Shown here: one piece after another, positions 52,385-61,113 of the stretch
Layout of the letters: each line of letters starts with the position of its first letter
Numbering within the stretch: position 1 is the first letter of the stretch
Assembly (NCBI GenBank): GCA_043827005.1
Contig: JBDRPM010000019.1
Coordinates: forward strand, 1-64,000
Source: Desulfobacula sp043827005
Lineage (GTDB): Bacteria > Desulfobacterota > Desulfobacteria > Desulfobacterales > Desulfobacteraceae
Direction: 5' to 3'
DNA length: 64,000 nt
Position numbers and translations under genes: made by a program
Notes under the pieces: model-generated
Told to the model about the DNA's origin: nothing
The model's database searches: none
The model's input: only the letters and a program-made list of their open reading frames with translations

Positions 52385-53866
52385 CTAACCCGTATTGGGT
52401 TGGGCAATTTTTTGGCGATTACAATGGGATTCCAAGCCATCCGGATATGGGCAGGATTTGGCCTTCCATTGATTAAAAATTTTACCGTAACACAAACCCC
52501 ACCGTTTAAAAATCAAACCAGGATAAAAAACAATAACCCCTAAAAACCTGGCGTATTTGATGACCACATACCGAACCCGTATAAACAACTGAACACTGCT
52601 CCATTTTGACTGTTTTTTTTCAGACAATTCTTTAACCTGCATTCTATAATGACGGGGTTTCCATAGTTCCAGCTCTAAGTATATGGGTTTGAACAAATAT
52701 GATGCATTCCATGTATAATCCATTAATTTGACTTTTCCGAACGCTTCATCTATACACGCTTTAATAAATTGAATATGAAACCGGGGATGACAATATTCTG
52801 CAAAAACGCTCCTCTCAATTCTTGAAGGGACCAATATTGCCAGAAGCAATAATATCCGGTTTATAACCGTATCTTTTTGATACAGAAAAACTTGAGTCTT
52901 GTATTTAATAAAATAGTGATACATCACCCCTTCAATAACAAACCAGTCAATTTTCCCGATCGTTTTTTTCCAGTCTTCAGATAATATTTTGGGATTAAAT
53001 GTGTTCGTTGATGTTCTGCCATAAACCGGATCACTCCACCAGGATTTTCCGCCAAAAGAAATATGCAGCATTAACGGTAAATATTTTATTTCTAAAAAAT
53101 GGGCCAGGCATCGCATAACCGTCTCAAGCTTGCGTCCCATGTCCTCATGTTTGATAACAATCACATTGTTGCGATCAAACCTGTTAAGTTGCTCCAGTCC
53201 ATTAAAAATGGACAATTTACATGTCCAATAATAATTTCTTGCCTGGCAGATTTTTGCATCACTTGAATCCAGTTTAGCCTTGTCCACCTTCCACAGGCTT
53301 TGAAGCCGGCGTTCTAAATTCGCCCTTGGATCACGTGTCATTGCAATAATTTTTAAATCTGGAAAATCTTTGGAAAGATACGTAACCAGGAACTCCCAGA
53401 TATGGATATGATAAACAAGTATTGTTTTCTTTGTTAAATCTTCGCCATTGCACAACGCATAGGCGTAATGAACCGCCAGTAAAAATGTCCGGCTGTTCAC
53501 CGGTTGATGTTCAAGCAAATGAGCCAGGTGGTTTCTAAAAAGAGGTTCATCAATACTCAGATATTCGTTGCGGGAGTCCCCAAGCGATGTTAACCCGTTA
53601 AATCCCGGAATACGGCGGGAATCTAAGACTGAAGCATGTTTTTCACAAAACAGCGAGATGGCTTTTTGCCAATCAAACATATCACCGTATTGTTTGACCC
53701 AGCTTTCCCAGTGAGGATAAAAATAGAAAAGCGGGTATGCCGGTACCATATAAATTTGTTCGTGCCCATCGATATAGGACTGCAACAATTTTGACCCACT
53801 GCCGTTGCCGACAATTAATCCAACCATTCTGGGTTCATTGATATCCTCAAACCTGAACATTTGCAT
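52385..53866 (-). CDS. Sulfotransferase-like protein
   Basis: A 493-residue protein with a PAPS-type phosphate-binding loop GNGSGSKLL near the N terminus and the 3'-phosphate motif IIAMTRDPRANLERR, typical of sulfotransferases acting on carbohydrates. The middle and C-terminal parts are not recognised. ATG 53866, with AGGA seven bases upstream, is preferred to a TTG 22 codons earlier. It lies about 90 bp upstream of the pyruvate-kinase-like gene. It may transfer sulfate to the surface glycan; acceptor unknown. Confidence 0.78.
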   Translation of the reverse strand: MQMFRFEDINEPRMVGLIVGNGSGSKLLQSYIDGHEQIYMVPAYPLFYFYPHWESWVKQYGDMFDWQKAISLFCEKHASVLDSRRIPGFNGLTSLGDSRNEYLSIDEPLFRNHLAHLLEHQPVNSRTFLLAVHYAYALCNGEDLTKKTILVYHIHIWEFLVTYLSKDFPDLKIIAMTRDPRANLERRLQSLWKVDKAKLDSSDAKICQARNYYWTCKLSIFNGLEQLNRFDRNNVIVIKHEDMGRKLETVMRCLAHFLEIKYLPLMLHISFGGKSWWSDPVYGRTSTNTFNPKILSEDWKKTIGKIDWFVIEGVMYHYFIKYKTQVFLYQKDTVINRILLLLAILVPSRIERSVFAEYCHPRFHIQFIKACIDEAFGKVKLMDYTWNASYLFKPIYLELELWKPRHYRMQVKELSEKKQSKWSSVQLFIRVRYVVIKYARFLGVIVFYPGLIFKRWGLCYGKIFNQWKAKSCPYPDGLESHCNRQKIAQPNTG

Positions 53867-53996
53867 ATCTAAATCCTGTGAGCCATCTTGTGCCTTTTTG
53901 TTGCAATTTTTATCTGTTTGACCCTTTCTCAAAAAAATCAGTCTCTCTAAGTATCGTCAAAACTAAGGATTTTGTTAAACCTTAAAAAAGCGTTAT

Positions 53997-55223
53997 TTAA
54001 TCATCCACACCATCACCATTAACCGTATGTCTCAGCTTCCATTCACCGCCTATCTTTGCCCATAAGTGAGGAGACCTGAATGTGTCGCATAACGCATAAA
54101 ACTTTTCAGGCTCCATGCCAATATAATCCAATACATCATTAAAATATCTTTGAGGAAATTCACCATCAAAGCGTTTGACAAGAGCTTTGCCCTCTTCTCG
54201 TGTAATATGTTTGTTTCTTATCTCCTGAGACGCATCCTCTGTGCATCTTCCAAATCCAAATTTTATAAAGTATGTGTAATAATTAAGATCATCGATTTTA
54301 TCATCAATACTCAGATATTTGCTATAGGTTCCTTCGGTTCGAAAGGGTCTGGCTTGAAAACCGGTATGTTCAACTGCATAATAATACGATTCTTGCGGCA
54401 ACCATTTAAGGTAATAGCCCAGATACCGGACTTCAATCTTTGAAGACTCAACCGCCTCGACACGTGGCGGCAAAAAACACATTAAATCTGTCAGGTCCAC
54501 ATGATGTTTTTCTCTTAGTTCTCCAATTGAAACACCGCCAAGATACATATCATCAATGTTTTTCATGGTAAAAAATGATTTGTCTCTTAAGGAACTTGCG
54601 GTTTCACCAATAGGATTTCCAAATTCTGCTTCATGCTCTCCATAAAATATCAAGGGTATGTCATAATTGATCGCTATCTTGGGGGCTAAATTCTTCTGTC
54701 CTAAAATAAAGGTTTGAAATGGATGAAATAAATTTTCAATGGACAATTTGGTGAGCAGTTTCATAACCCGCCCGTTTGGCTTAAACGTAATATTATCCAG
54801 GCCACCGACCTCAAGCCAGTTCCTGAAATTCATATGACCGTATTCTGTATATAAAATCGGTGGCCATGTGATGGTTAAAGGGTGCATGCCATATTTATAT
54901 TTCAAAATATGAGCTGCGTAGGCACTATCCTTACCACCACTGCCGGGAACCACGCAGTCATAGTGCCCATCATTACGTCTATGTTGATCTAAAACCTTCA
55001 GCAGCTCTTCTTCTCTTTGTTTCCAATTGATTTTATCTTTGAGTTCTGCCACCCTGCATGCGTCACACACACCTTCCCTGTCGAAATCAAGGGTTCCTTT
55101 TTTTGATTCTTTTGTATGGTTGAATTCAACTTCTGAATTGGGACGTTGATTTGAATAAACACATTTAGCACAGAATTTAACCTGATTTGGCAAGCCATAA
55201 TACGCTTCTAATTGTTTTTCCAT
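53997..55223 (-). CDS. N-acetyl sugar amidotransferase (PseA/WbpG-like), module 2
   Basis: A 408-residue protein with the zinc-type Cys pairs (CAKC ... CDAC), PP-loop VPGSGGKDSA, and the TITWPP and FGFGRC segments of the family. It is clearly homologous to the module 1 protein but diverged across its length. Gene order in this module is hisF-hisH-amidotransferase, opposite to module 1. Expected to install an acetamidino group on another sugar or another position of the same sugar. Confidence 0.88.
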   Translation of the reverse strand: MEKQLEAYYGLPNQVKFCAKCVYSNQRPNSEVEFNHTKESKKGTLDFDREGVCDACRVAELKDKINWKQREEELLKVLDQHRRNDGHYDCVVPGSGGKDSAYAAHILKYKYGMHPLTITWPPILYTEYGHMNFRNWLEVGGLDNITFKPNGRVMKLLTKLSIENLFHPFQTFILGQKNLAPKIAINYDIPLIFYGEHEAEFGNPIGETASSLRDKSFFTMKNIDDMYLGGVSIGELREKHHVDLTDLMCFLPPRVEAVESSKIEVRYLGYYLKWLPQESYYYAVEHTGFQARPFRTEGTYSKYLSIDDKIDDLNYYTYFIKFGFGRCTEDASQEIRNKHITREEGKALVKRFDGEFPQRYFNDVLDYIGMEPEKFYALCDTFRSPHLWAKIGGEWKLRHTVNGDGVDD

Positions 55224-55232
55224 TCTTTCCTC

Positions 55233-55898
55233 TTATGCACTCTTTTTGATCTGACCCAACCACTCAGAAAATATTTTAATCCCATTTTCACCACTTTTTT
55301 CCGGATGGAATTGGGTTGCAAAGATATTATCCGCATGAATACTTGAACAAAATTCCTGGTCCTCATAGTTTGTTAAACTTAAAACATGCCTATCATCCTT
55401 GGGCTGAACATAATATGAATGTACAAAATAAGTAAATTCATTTTCTTTAAAATTCTTTAATGGACTTTTTTGCCATCTGTTTTGGTTTGATTTGGGTTGA
55501 TAAAGCCTATTCCAGCCGACATGGGGAACCTTTACTTTTTCCCCATTCTCTAAAATTGTTTTAAATTTTTTAACCACACCAGGAATAATATTCAACCCTT
55601 TGTGACATCCAAACTCATCACTTTGGGTGAACAGCAATTGTAATCCCAGACAAACCCCCATGAATGATTTTCCAGACTGAATAAAATCATGGATTGAATA
55701 CACCAGATCTAATTTTTCAAGATTTCCCATTGCGTCTGAAAATGCACCCACTCCCGGCAAAATTACAGCACCCGCATTCAATATCTTTTTTTTATCATTG
55801 GTTATTTCGCAGGTAACCCCTAAAATATCACACAGATGTTTCACACTGAAAAGATTACTCATATCATAATCTATAATCACAACATTCAGTGGTTTCAC
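55233..55898 (-). CDS. HisH-like glutamine amidotransferase, module 2
   Basis: A 221-residue class I glutaminase with PGVGAFSDA, nucleophile Cys in GVCLGLQ, and the His/Glu pair in TQFHPEKS. The triad is complete. It sits between the HisF-like gene (22 nt upstream) and the amidotransferase (9 nt downstream), and supplies ammonia for amidination by analogy with characterised PseA/WbpG systems. Confidence 0.88.
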   Translation of the reverse strand: MKPLNVVIIDYDMSNLFSVKHLCDILGVTCEITNDKKKILNAGAVILPGVGAFSDAMGNLEKLDLVYSIHDFIQSGKSFMGVCLGLQLLFTQSDEFGCHKGLNIIPGVVKKFKTILENGEKVKVPHVGWNRLYQPKSNQNRWQKSPLKNFKENEFTYFVHSYYVQPKDDRHVLSLTNYEDQEFCSSIHADNIFATQFHPEKSGENGIKIFSEWLGQIKKSA

Positions 55899-55920
55899 TT
55901 TTTTCTCCTTTCTTGAACCA

Positions 55921-56769
55921 TCACACTCTACAGCTCAGCTTGTTTAAATTCAACTGTGTTTTGATATCTTCAATCCTTAAATATTCAAATTGATTATACC
56001 GTTTGCCACTCTCAAGAAAAGTGGTATTCCCCTCTGATTCAAATCCGACAACCGTACGCCGGGTTTCAATCGTACTGTAATGCAATAAAGAGGCAACCGC
56101 CACAGCATCGGCAAAGCCCTCTTTGACCACTTTATAAATGTCATCAACACTTCCTGCACCACCATGGGCAATCACCGGTATGGAAACAGCTTTTGAAACG
56201 CTTTTTGTCAATTCAATATTATATCCTTTACCTGTCCCTTCCTGATCAACCGATGATATGATAATTTCTCCTGCTCCCAATTGTTCAACCTGTTTTGCCC
56301 AGACAAGCACATCTAATCCAGTATAATCCCGACCATTATCAATAAAAGCCAGGTATTGACCATCCTGCTGCCGGATGGCCTCAATGGCGACCATAATAGT
56401 GGATGACCCAAACTTTTTTGATGCCCGTCGGATCAAATCCGGCTCTTTTATTGCAGCCGTATTGATACAGACTTTATCAGCGCCGGCTCTCAGGGTCGAT
56501 CTGATATCATCAATATTTCGGATACCACCGCCAACAATCAGGGGAATAAAAGACTTTTTTGCGGTTCGGGAAACAATTTCATGAAGGCTGTTTCGTCCAT
56601 ACAGGCTAGCGACGACATCCTGATAAAACAATTCATCCGCACCTTCCTGATAATAAAAATCAGCAAACTCTTCAGGTTTCCCCAGGACCCTCAACCCTTC
56701 CATGTGAATTCCTTTTACCAGGTTGGGTCCTTTGATATCCAGGCGGGGAATAATGCGAATCGTCTTCAT
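55921..56769 (-). CDS. HisF-like partner of a sugar amidotransferase, module 2
   Basis: A 282-residue HisF-family barrel with VGGGIRNIDDI, GADKVCINT, ISSVDQEGTGKGYN and AHGGAGSVDD. The first catalytic Asp is kept (PRLDIKG, residue 11), but the second is Glu130 (VAIEAIR), the reverse of the pattern in module 1. A C-terminal extension of about 25 residues goes beyond usual HisF. Probable ammonia-channel partner of the adjacent HisH-like and amidotransferase proteins. Confidence 0.85.
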   Translation of the reverse strand: MKTIRIIPRLDIKGPNLVKGIHMEGLRVLGKPEEFADFYYQEGADELFYQDVVASLYGRNSLHEIVSRTAKKSFIPLIVGGGIRNIDDIRSTLRAGADKVCINTAAIKEPDLIRRASKKFGSSTIMVAIEAIRQQDGQYLAFIDNGRDYTGLDVLVWAKQVEQLGAGEIIISSVDQEGTGKGYNIELTKSVSKAVSIPVIAHGGAGSVDDIYKVVKEGFADAVAVASLLHYSTIETRRTVVGFESEGNTTFLESGKRYNQFEYLRIEDIKTQLNLNKLSCRV

Positions 56770-56788
56770 GTCTTCCTTTCATAAAATA

Positions 56789-58543
56789 CTATATATTCAA
56801 ATCTTGAGGTGTCAGCCGAATCATTCTCTGCACATACCCCCTATTAAAAAATTTTGATTTAGACACATCAATTTTCTGAGGTTCCCTAAAGAGGAAATCA
56901 TACATTTTTCTGAGCATAAGTTCGTTCTGATCCATATAACCGTATACTTTTCGATTCACCTCATCCAGCGTCTTATTGCAGATTTTTTCAAATTCCAATT
57001 GATGGCAACTGTTTTGTTTGCCAAGAATACTATCTTGAAAAAACAATGCACTTGTTTCCAAAACCTGTTGTTGCTTTCTGATTGCTTCTATCAATTCCGG
57101 GTTTTTATAAATATCCTGGACATTTTCGACAATGGCATTCAATTGTTGAATATTATCATATTCAACATGCTCAAACCCTTTGAATTCCTCTGTTTTTGCC
57201 AGTGGCGCATACAACAGAAATGGATTTTTACGACGAATGGCGTCATACAAATGAGGATTGTTTGTGAACATGGAGTGTGACCAGTTGAGAATCAAAAAAA
57301 GACAATTCTGAGAACTGAACAATTCATCGATCTGCCCTGTTTTATCCAGCCACCCTTTATAATACTCTGGAAAAATAAATTTCCAGTATTCATCTCCATA
57401 AATTTCAATTTTACGGTCTGTTTTCAATCCTTCTATAATCTCGAACTTCATCATTTGTGAAATATTATAACCAAACCAGTTGTAAGCCTCATAATTTGAA
57501 AGCATTTCAAATTCCGAGCAATTTAATACCCGGCTCATATAATATTTCATTGCATGGTGCATGGTCTGAAACTGTGAAAAAAACTGACCTTCATTCAGAT
57601 GCTCCATGAAATAAAGAATCTGCCCCAACTGGGGAACCACCTGGTTGAGCCTTGAAAAGCTTAAGACAACAATTTTATAATCATCTTTCAGTTCTATGAA
57701 ATCAGCTTTTTTATTGATCTTTAAAAAGGGAATCGTGGGATAAGAAATTTTTTCAACCCCATAATATTTGTCCCAGAATTTTGATTCAATATATGCCAGA
57801 GAATATCGTCTGAATTTATTATTGCTGAAAAATATTTTGGACAAATCAGCATTTCTTGAATCGTGATCAATACAGACAAACTCTATCCCCAGCATTTGGA
57901 AACAAGAAAGAAGATAAATACCAGTCTTTCTTAAATATATCTCTAATATATATTGATTGATTGAATAAATGGTTTTTATCCTGTTCCGGATCAGATAGTC
58001 TATCAGCTCAGGAACGGAAAAAGGCAGGTCAACATCTTCCCATCGCCTTTTTTCAGAATTAAATCCTGTATTAAATTGCTGGGTAAACACAGTATGCTTA
58101 AATTTTTTGGAAACCTGTTCAAAAAAGTCCATATACAATGGATTTTCATCAACATTAAAAAATAAAATATGCTCAAAATCCGATGTATCTATCTGCATTT
58201 TTTGAATCTGGTTTGATATCGTATTGGTCTGTTCCAAAAAATTATTATAATTGTTAAACAGGTTACCGAATTTTTTTATTGCGTCCTGACTGTATGAAAC
58301 ATTAATTTTTCTGACCGGCATCTGGTAGAAAATTGGTTTAATAAAGTTTAAAATTTTAATATGGACATAATTTAGAACCTTCTGGCTCGGTTCTTCTGTA
58401 GAAATATCAACATCCAACCATTCGATATCCCCATTAATCTTTCTCTTAAGGCATACCGAATTTTTAAGCAAGTGGACGTTAAACGTACATTCAATATTCT
58501 CTTGATGCTTTTCCATTTTTTTCAACGACGTTTCTAAAGGCAC
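56789..58543 (-). CDS. Hypothetical 584-residue protein, possibly a glycosyltransferase
   Basis: I do not recognise the family with confidence. The protein is soluble, rich in Phe, Tyr, Asn and Ile, without membrane segments. The region from about 280 on has features of GT-B folds, such as YKIVVLSFSRLN, a FLILNWSHSMFTNNPHLYDAIRRKNPFLLYAPL segment near residue 430-460, and a following helix pair as in CgeB-like glycosyltransferases. It lies between the second amidination module and the cupin gene, on the same strand. AT-rich codon use. Confidence 0.65.
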   Translation of the reverse strand: MPLETSLKKMEKHQENIECTFNVHLLKNSVCLKRKINGDIEWLDVDISTEEPSQKVLNYVHIKILNFIKPIFYQMPVRKINVSYSQDAIKKFGNLFNNYNNFLEQTNTISNQIQKMQIDTSDFEHILFFNVDENPLYMDFFEQVSKKFKHTVFTQQFNTGFNSEKRRWEDVDLPFSVPELIDYLIRNRIKTIYSINQYILEIYLRKTGIYLLSCFQMLGIEFVCIDHDSRNADLSKIFFSNNKFRRYSLAYIESKFWDKYYGVEKISYPTIPFLKINKKADFIELKDDYKIVVLSFSRLNQVVPQLGQILYFMEHLNEGQFFSQFQTMHHAMKYYMSRVLNCSEFEMLSNYEAYNWFGYNISQMMKFEIIEGLKTDRKIEIYGDEYWKFIFPEYYKGWLDKTGQIDELFSSQNCLFLILNWSHSMFTNNPHLYDAIRRKNPFLLYAPLAKTEEFKGFEHVEYDNIQQLNAIVENVQDIYKNPELIEAIRKQQQVLETSALFFQDSILGKQNSCHQLEFEKICNKTLDEVNRKVYGYMDQNELMLRKMYDFLFREPQKIDVSKSKFFNRGYVQRMIRLTPQDLNI

Positions 58544-58580
58544 ACTTGCCTCCTTATGATTTGTTTAAAGCCATTTTCTT

Positions 58581-59042
58581 TTATTCTATTACATCAACCA
58601 ATGGTTGAGGGGACAATACGTCCATTTTGCAATTAAAAGGACCCTCAATCGTTTCATGAATGACCACCATATCTGATATAACCCTGACCGTATGCCAGGC
58701 ACTGGTATTAATTCTGTAAATAAAATTTAATCCTGAACCTATGGGTCCCATTTTAATCGAATCGATCTGATCCCCTGAATCATTAAACAATGCAACCTCC
58801 AATTGCCCTTCAATAATATGAAACGATTCGGATTTATTTGGATGCCTATGAATGGGGACGACTGTGTCTTTGATCAGGACCAATACCATTTCCTGAACGC
58901 CATCATCATGAGAGGCATGAAGGCAATACCTGGCCCGTTTCAAGTTTGATTTTTCAGCTGCTGTTTTGATGGCAGGCAGATCTTCTATATTGAAACAAAC
59001 GATATCTGATGGGTCCGGGAAAAAAACATTTTGTGTGTCCAT
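58581..59042 (-). CDS. WbuC-like cupin-fold protein
   Basis: A 153-residue protein with the cupin signature PIHRHPNKSESFHIIEGQLEV and a second motif NTSAWHTVRV, as in WbuC-family proteins common in O-antigen loci. The bound metal and reaction are not known for this family. ATG 59042 is chosen over a TTG three codons earlier because AGG lies nine bases before the ATG. It stands 27 nt after the methyltransferase gene. Confidence 0.82.
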   Translation of the reverse strand: MDTQNVFFPDPSDIVCFNIEDLPAIKTAAEKSNLKRARYCLHASHDDGVQEMVLVLIKDTVVPIHRHPNKSESFHIIEGQLEVALFNDSGDQIDSIKMGPIGSGLNFIYRINTSAWHTVRVISDMVVIHETIEGPFNCKMDVLSPQPLVDVIE

Positions 59043-59069
59043 GGTGTTCAACCTATTTTTTGTTTGGCA

Positions 59070-60305
59070 TCAAACAATTTTTAACTTTGGAAGTGGAATA
59101 ATAAAATGTCCCCCCTGCTTTAAAAATGCCTCATGCTTTTTAATGATTGCATCGGAAAATCGCCATGCTGCAATCAAAATATAATCAGGTTTTTTTGCAT
59201 ACATTTCTTCGGAAGATATCACCGGCAGATGGCATCCAGGACTGAACAAGCCTTGCCTGTCTTTGTTGTCATCAACAATAAATGAGAGATCTTGGGTCAG
59301 TTCAAAATGATAGATCAATGTGGTGGTGGTGGCAGAAGCCCCATAAGCACCAATTGTTTTATTGTCTTTTTTAATCTGACGGATCAATCGCATGGCCTGC
59401 TCTTTAATCTGAACAATTTCAGATTCAAACTTAAGGTAAGTTTGAGCTTTATCTAAACCCAATGCCATTTCCTGGTTGATTAAATTCAATACTGTGTCAG
59501 ATACTGTCCTGTTGCTTGACTCAAGTTTTACATATCCTCTTATGGAACCACCTTTGGTAGGAATTGGTTTGGCATCAAAAAGAACCAGTCCATGCCGCTT
59601 AAAAAAACGATCCAGCGATAGAACCGAATGATAACAAAGATGTTCATGATAAATGAAATCAAACACCTTATTTTGTATAAGATCGAACAGATTGGATACT
59701 TCAAAAATAAAAACCCCGTCCGGATTTAACAAGAGCCTGACTCCATCCGTGATATCCGGCAAATTGTCCGCATGGGCATACACATTGTTCGCTGTAATAA
59801 TGTCCATGGTTCCTTTCTGCTTTTGGATCTGACGTGCAAGTTGGCTGTCAAAAAAACCAGCAATGGTTTCTATCCCGTTCTGGGTTGTTTTTTTTGCGAT
59901 TTCCTTTGCTGCATCAACCCCCAATACCTGATAGCCAAAGTGTTTGAAAATCTTGAGTAAGGTTCCATCATTACTACCAATATCCAGAACTTTGCTTCCA
60001 GGCGGGTTATTCATTTTTTGTATTGTATCTTCAACATAGTTTTGAAAATGGTCCACCAATCCCGGAGAGCTCGTTGTTTCATATATATAGTTTTCAAATA
60101 AATCCCTGGGATCAATTACATCCGACAATTGAACGTGATAGCAGTTTTCACAAAAATAAAGGTCCAGGGGAAAACATGGACAACTCTGATGTTTATGTTC
60201 TTCATCCAGATATAAATCAGCTAATGGCGTCGGTGCCAGATGAAGAACGGCCTTAAGATTTTTACTGCCACAAAGCCGGCAGTCGTGCCGTCGGTGATGG
60301 TTCAT
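59070..60305 (-). CDS. Sugar C-methyltransferase of the TylC3/NovU type
   Basis: A 411-residue protein with an N-terminal zinc-binding domain (CRLCG ... FCENCYHVQL), a central SAM domain (VLDIGSNDGTLLKIF, GVFIFEVSN, YHEHLCYHS), and a C-terminal domain with IGAYGASATTTTLIYHF. This architecture is that of NDP-sugar C-3-methyltransferases, which alkylate 4-keto-sugars. The EHLCYHS block carries the catalytic His/Tyr region of the family. It follows the SDR gene by 10 nt. Confidence 0.85.
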   Translation of the reverse strand: MNHHRRHDCRLCGSKNLKAVLHLAPTPLADLYLDEEHKHQSCPCFPLDLYFCENCYHVQLSDVIDPRDLFENYIYETTSSPGLVDHFQNYVEDTIQKMNNPPGSKVLDIGSNDGTLLKIFKHFGYQVLGVDAAKEIAKKTTQNGIETIAGFFDSQLARQIQKQKGTMDIITANNVYAHADNLPDITDGVRLLLNPDGVFIFEVSNLFDLIQNKVFDFIYHEHLCYHSVLSLDRFFKRHGLVLFDAKPIPTKGGSIRGYVKLESSNRTVSDTVLNLINQEMALGLDKAQTYLKFESEIVQIKEQAMRLIRQIKKDNKTIGAYGASATTTTLIYHFELTQDLSFIVDDNKDRQGLFSPGCHLPVISSEEMYAKKPDYILIAAWRFSDAIIKKHEAFLKQGGHFIIPLPKLKIV

Positions 60306-60315
60306 TTTTTATCCT

Positions 60316-61077
60316 TCATCTCTCTTTATTTAAAATGTGTTCAGCACATAATGATGATTGCATTTGAACAGTCAAACCACCGTCAACAACAATATTCTGT
60401 CCAGTAATAAAAGATGCTTTTGAACTGCATAAAAATTCAATCAGATTGACGACATCCCTGGACGAGCCCATTCGACCCAAAGGCGTGATGGTTTCATATA
60501 ATTTTTTCAATTCAAGGTGCTGTTCATAATATGGTTTGGCAGCCTCCTTCAAGACAAGCGCCGGTGAGATGCAGTTCACCCGAATATTCTTTTTCCCCAA
60601 ACTGACCGCATAATACCTGGCCATTTGGACCATACCAGCCTTGGCAACATGATATCCGACATCCTGCTCTCGGGCAATCAATTCTGCGGCAACCGAAGAT
60701 ACCATGACAACACTTTTTTGTCCCTTATCAACAAATTTATCCGACAGATATTCAATCAAATATTTTGTAGCGGTCAGGGAAATTTCAAGTTCCTTGTTCC
60801 ACGAATCACCATGTCCACGATACCGTTGAAAAAAAATCAAATGGTTGAGACGTCCATTACAATCAATAATTTCATTGAGCATCTCTATTCTTTTCTCTGT
60901 GTCTGATATATCTGCATACCAGAAACGTACATTCTGATCACCTGATTCAAGGTTATTGGATTTTGAATGATGCCCAACAACTGAAACCACACGGTTTTTT
61001 TTTGCAATCTGCTGAACCGCTTCTTTACCCAATCCGTTTGTTCCACCAACGATCAATGTATGCATTTTTAAAGCCAT
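60316..61077 (-). CDS. Short-chain dehydrogenase/reductase
   Basis: A 253-residue classical SDR. The cofactor loop is VGGTNGLGKEA, NADP/NAD acidic region VGHHSKS, catalytic Ser in MVSSVAAE and Tyr/Lys in YHVAKAG; the C-terminal SFITGQNIVVDGG is typical. The canonical NNAG reads FFQRY here. It is flanked by two zinc-domain methyltransferase-like genes, so it probably reduces a keto-sugar made in this pathway. Confidence 0.85.
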   Translation of the reverse strand: MALKMHTLIVGGTNGLGKEAVQQIAKKNRVVSVVGHHSKSNNLESGDQNVRFWYADISDTEKRIEMLNEIIDCNGRLNHLIFFQRYRGHGDSWNKELEISLTATKYLIEYLSDKFVDKGQKSVVMVSSVAAELIAREQDVGYHVAKAGMVQMARYYAVSLGKKNIRVNCISPALVLKEAAKPYYEQHLELKKLYETITPLGRMGSSRDVVNLIEFLCSSKASFITGQNIVVDGGLTVQMQSSLCAEHILNKER

Positions 61078-61113
61078 TTTCCCTTTTACGGTATAGAAAG
61101 ATGAAAATCCTTT

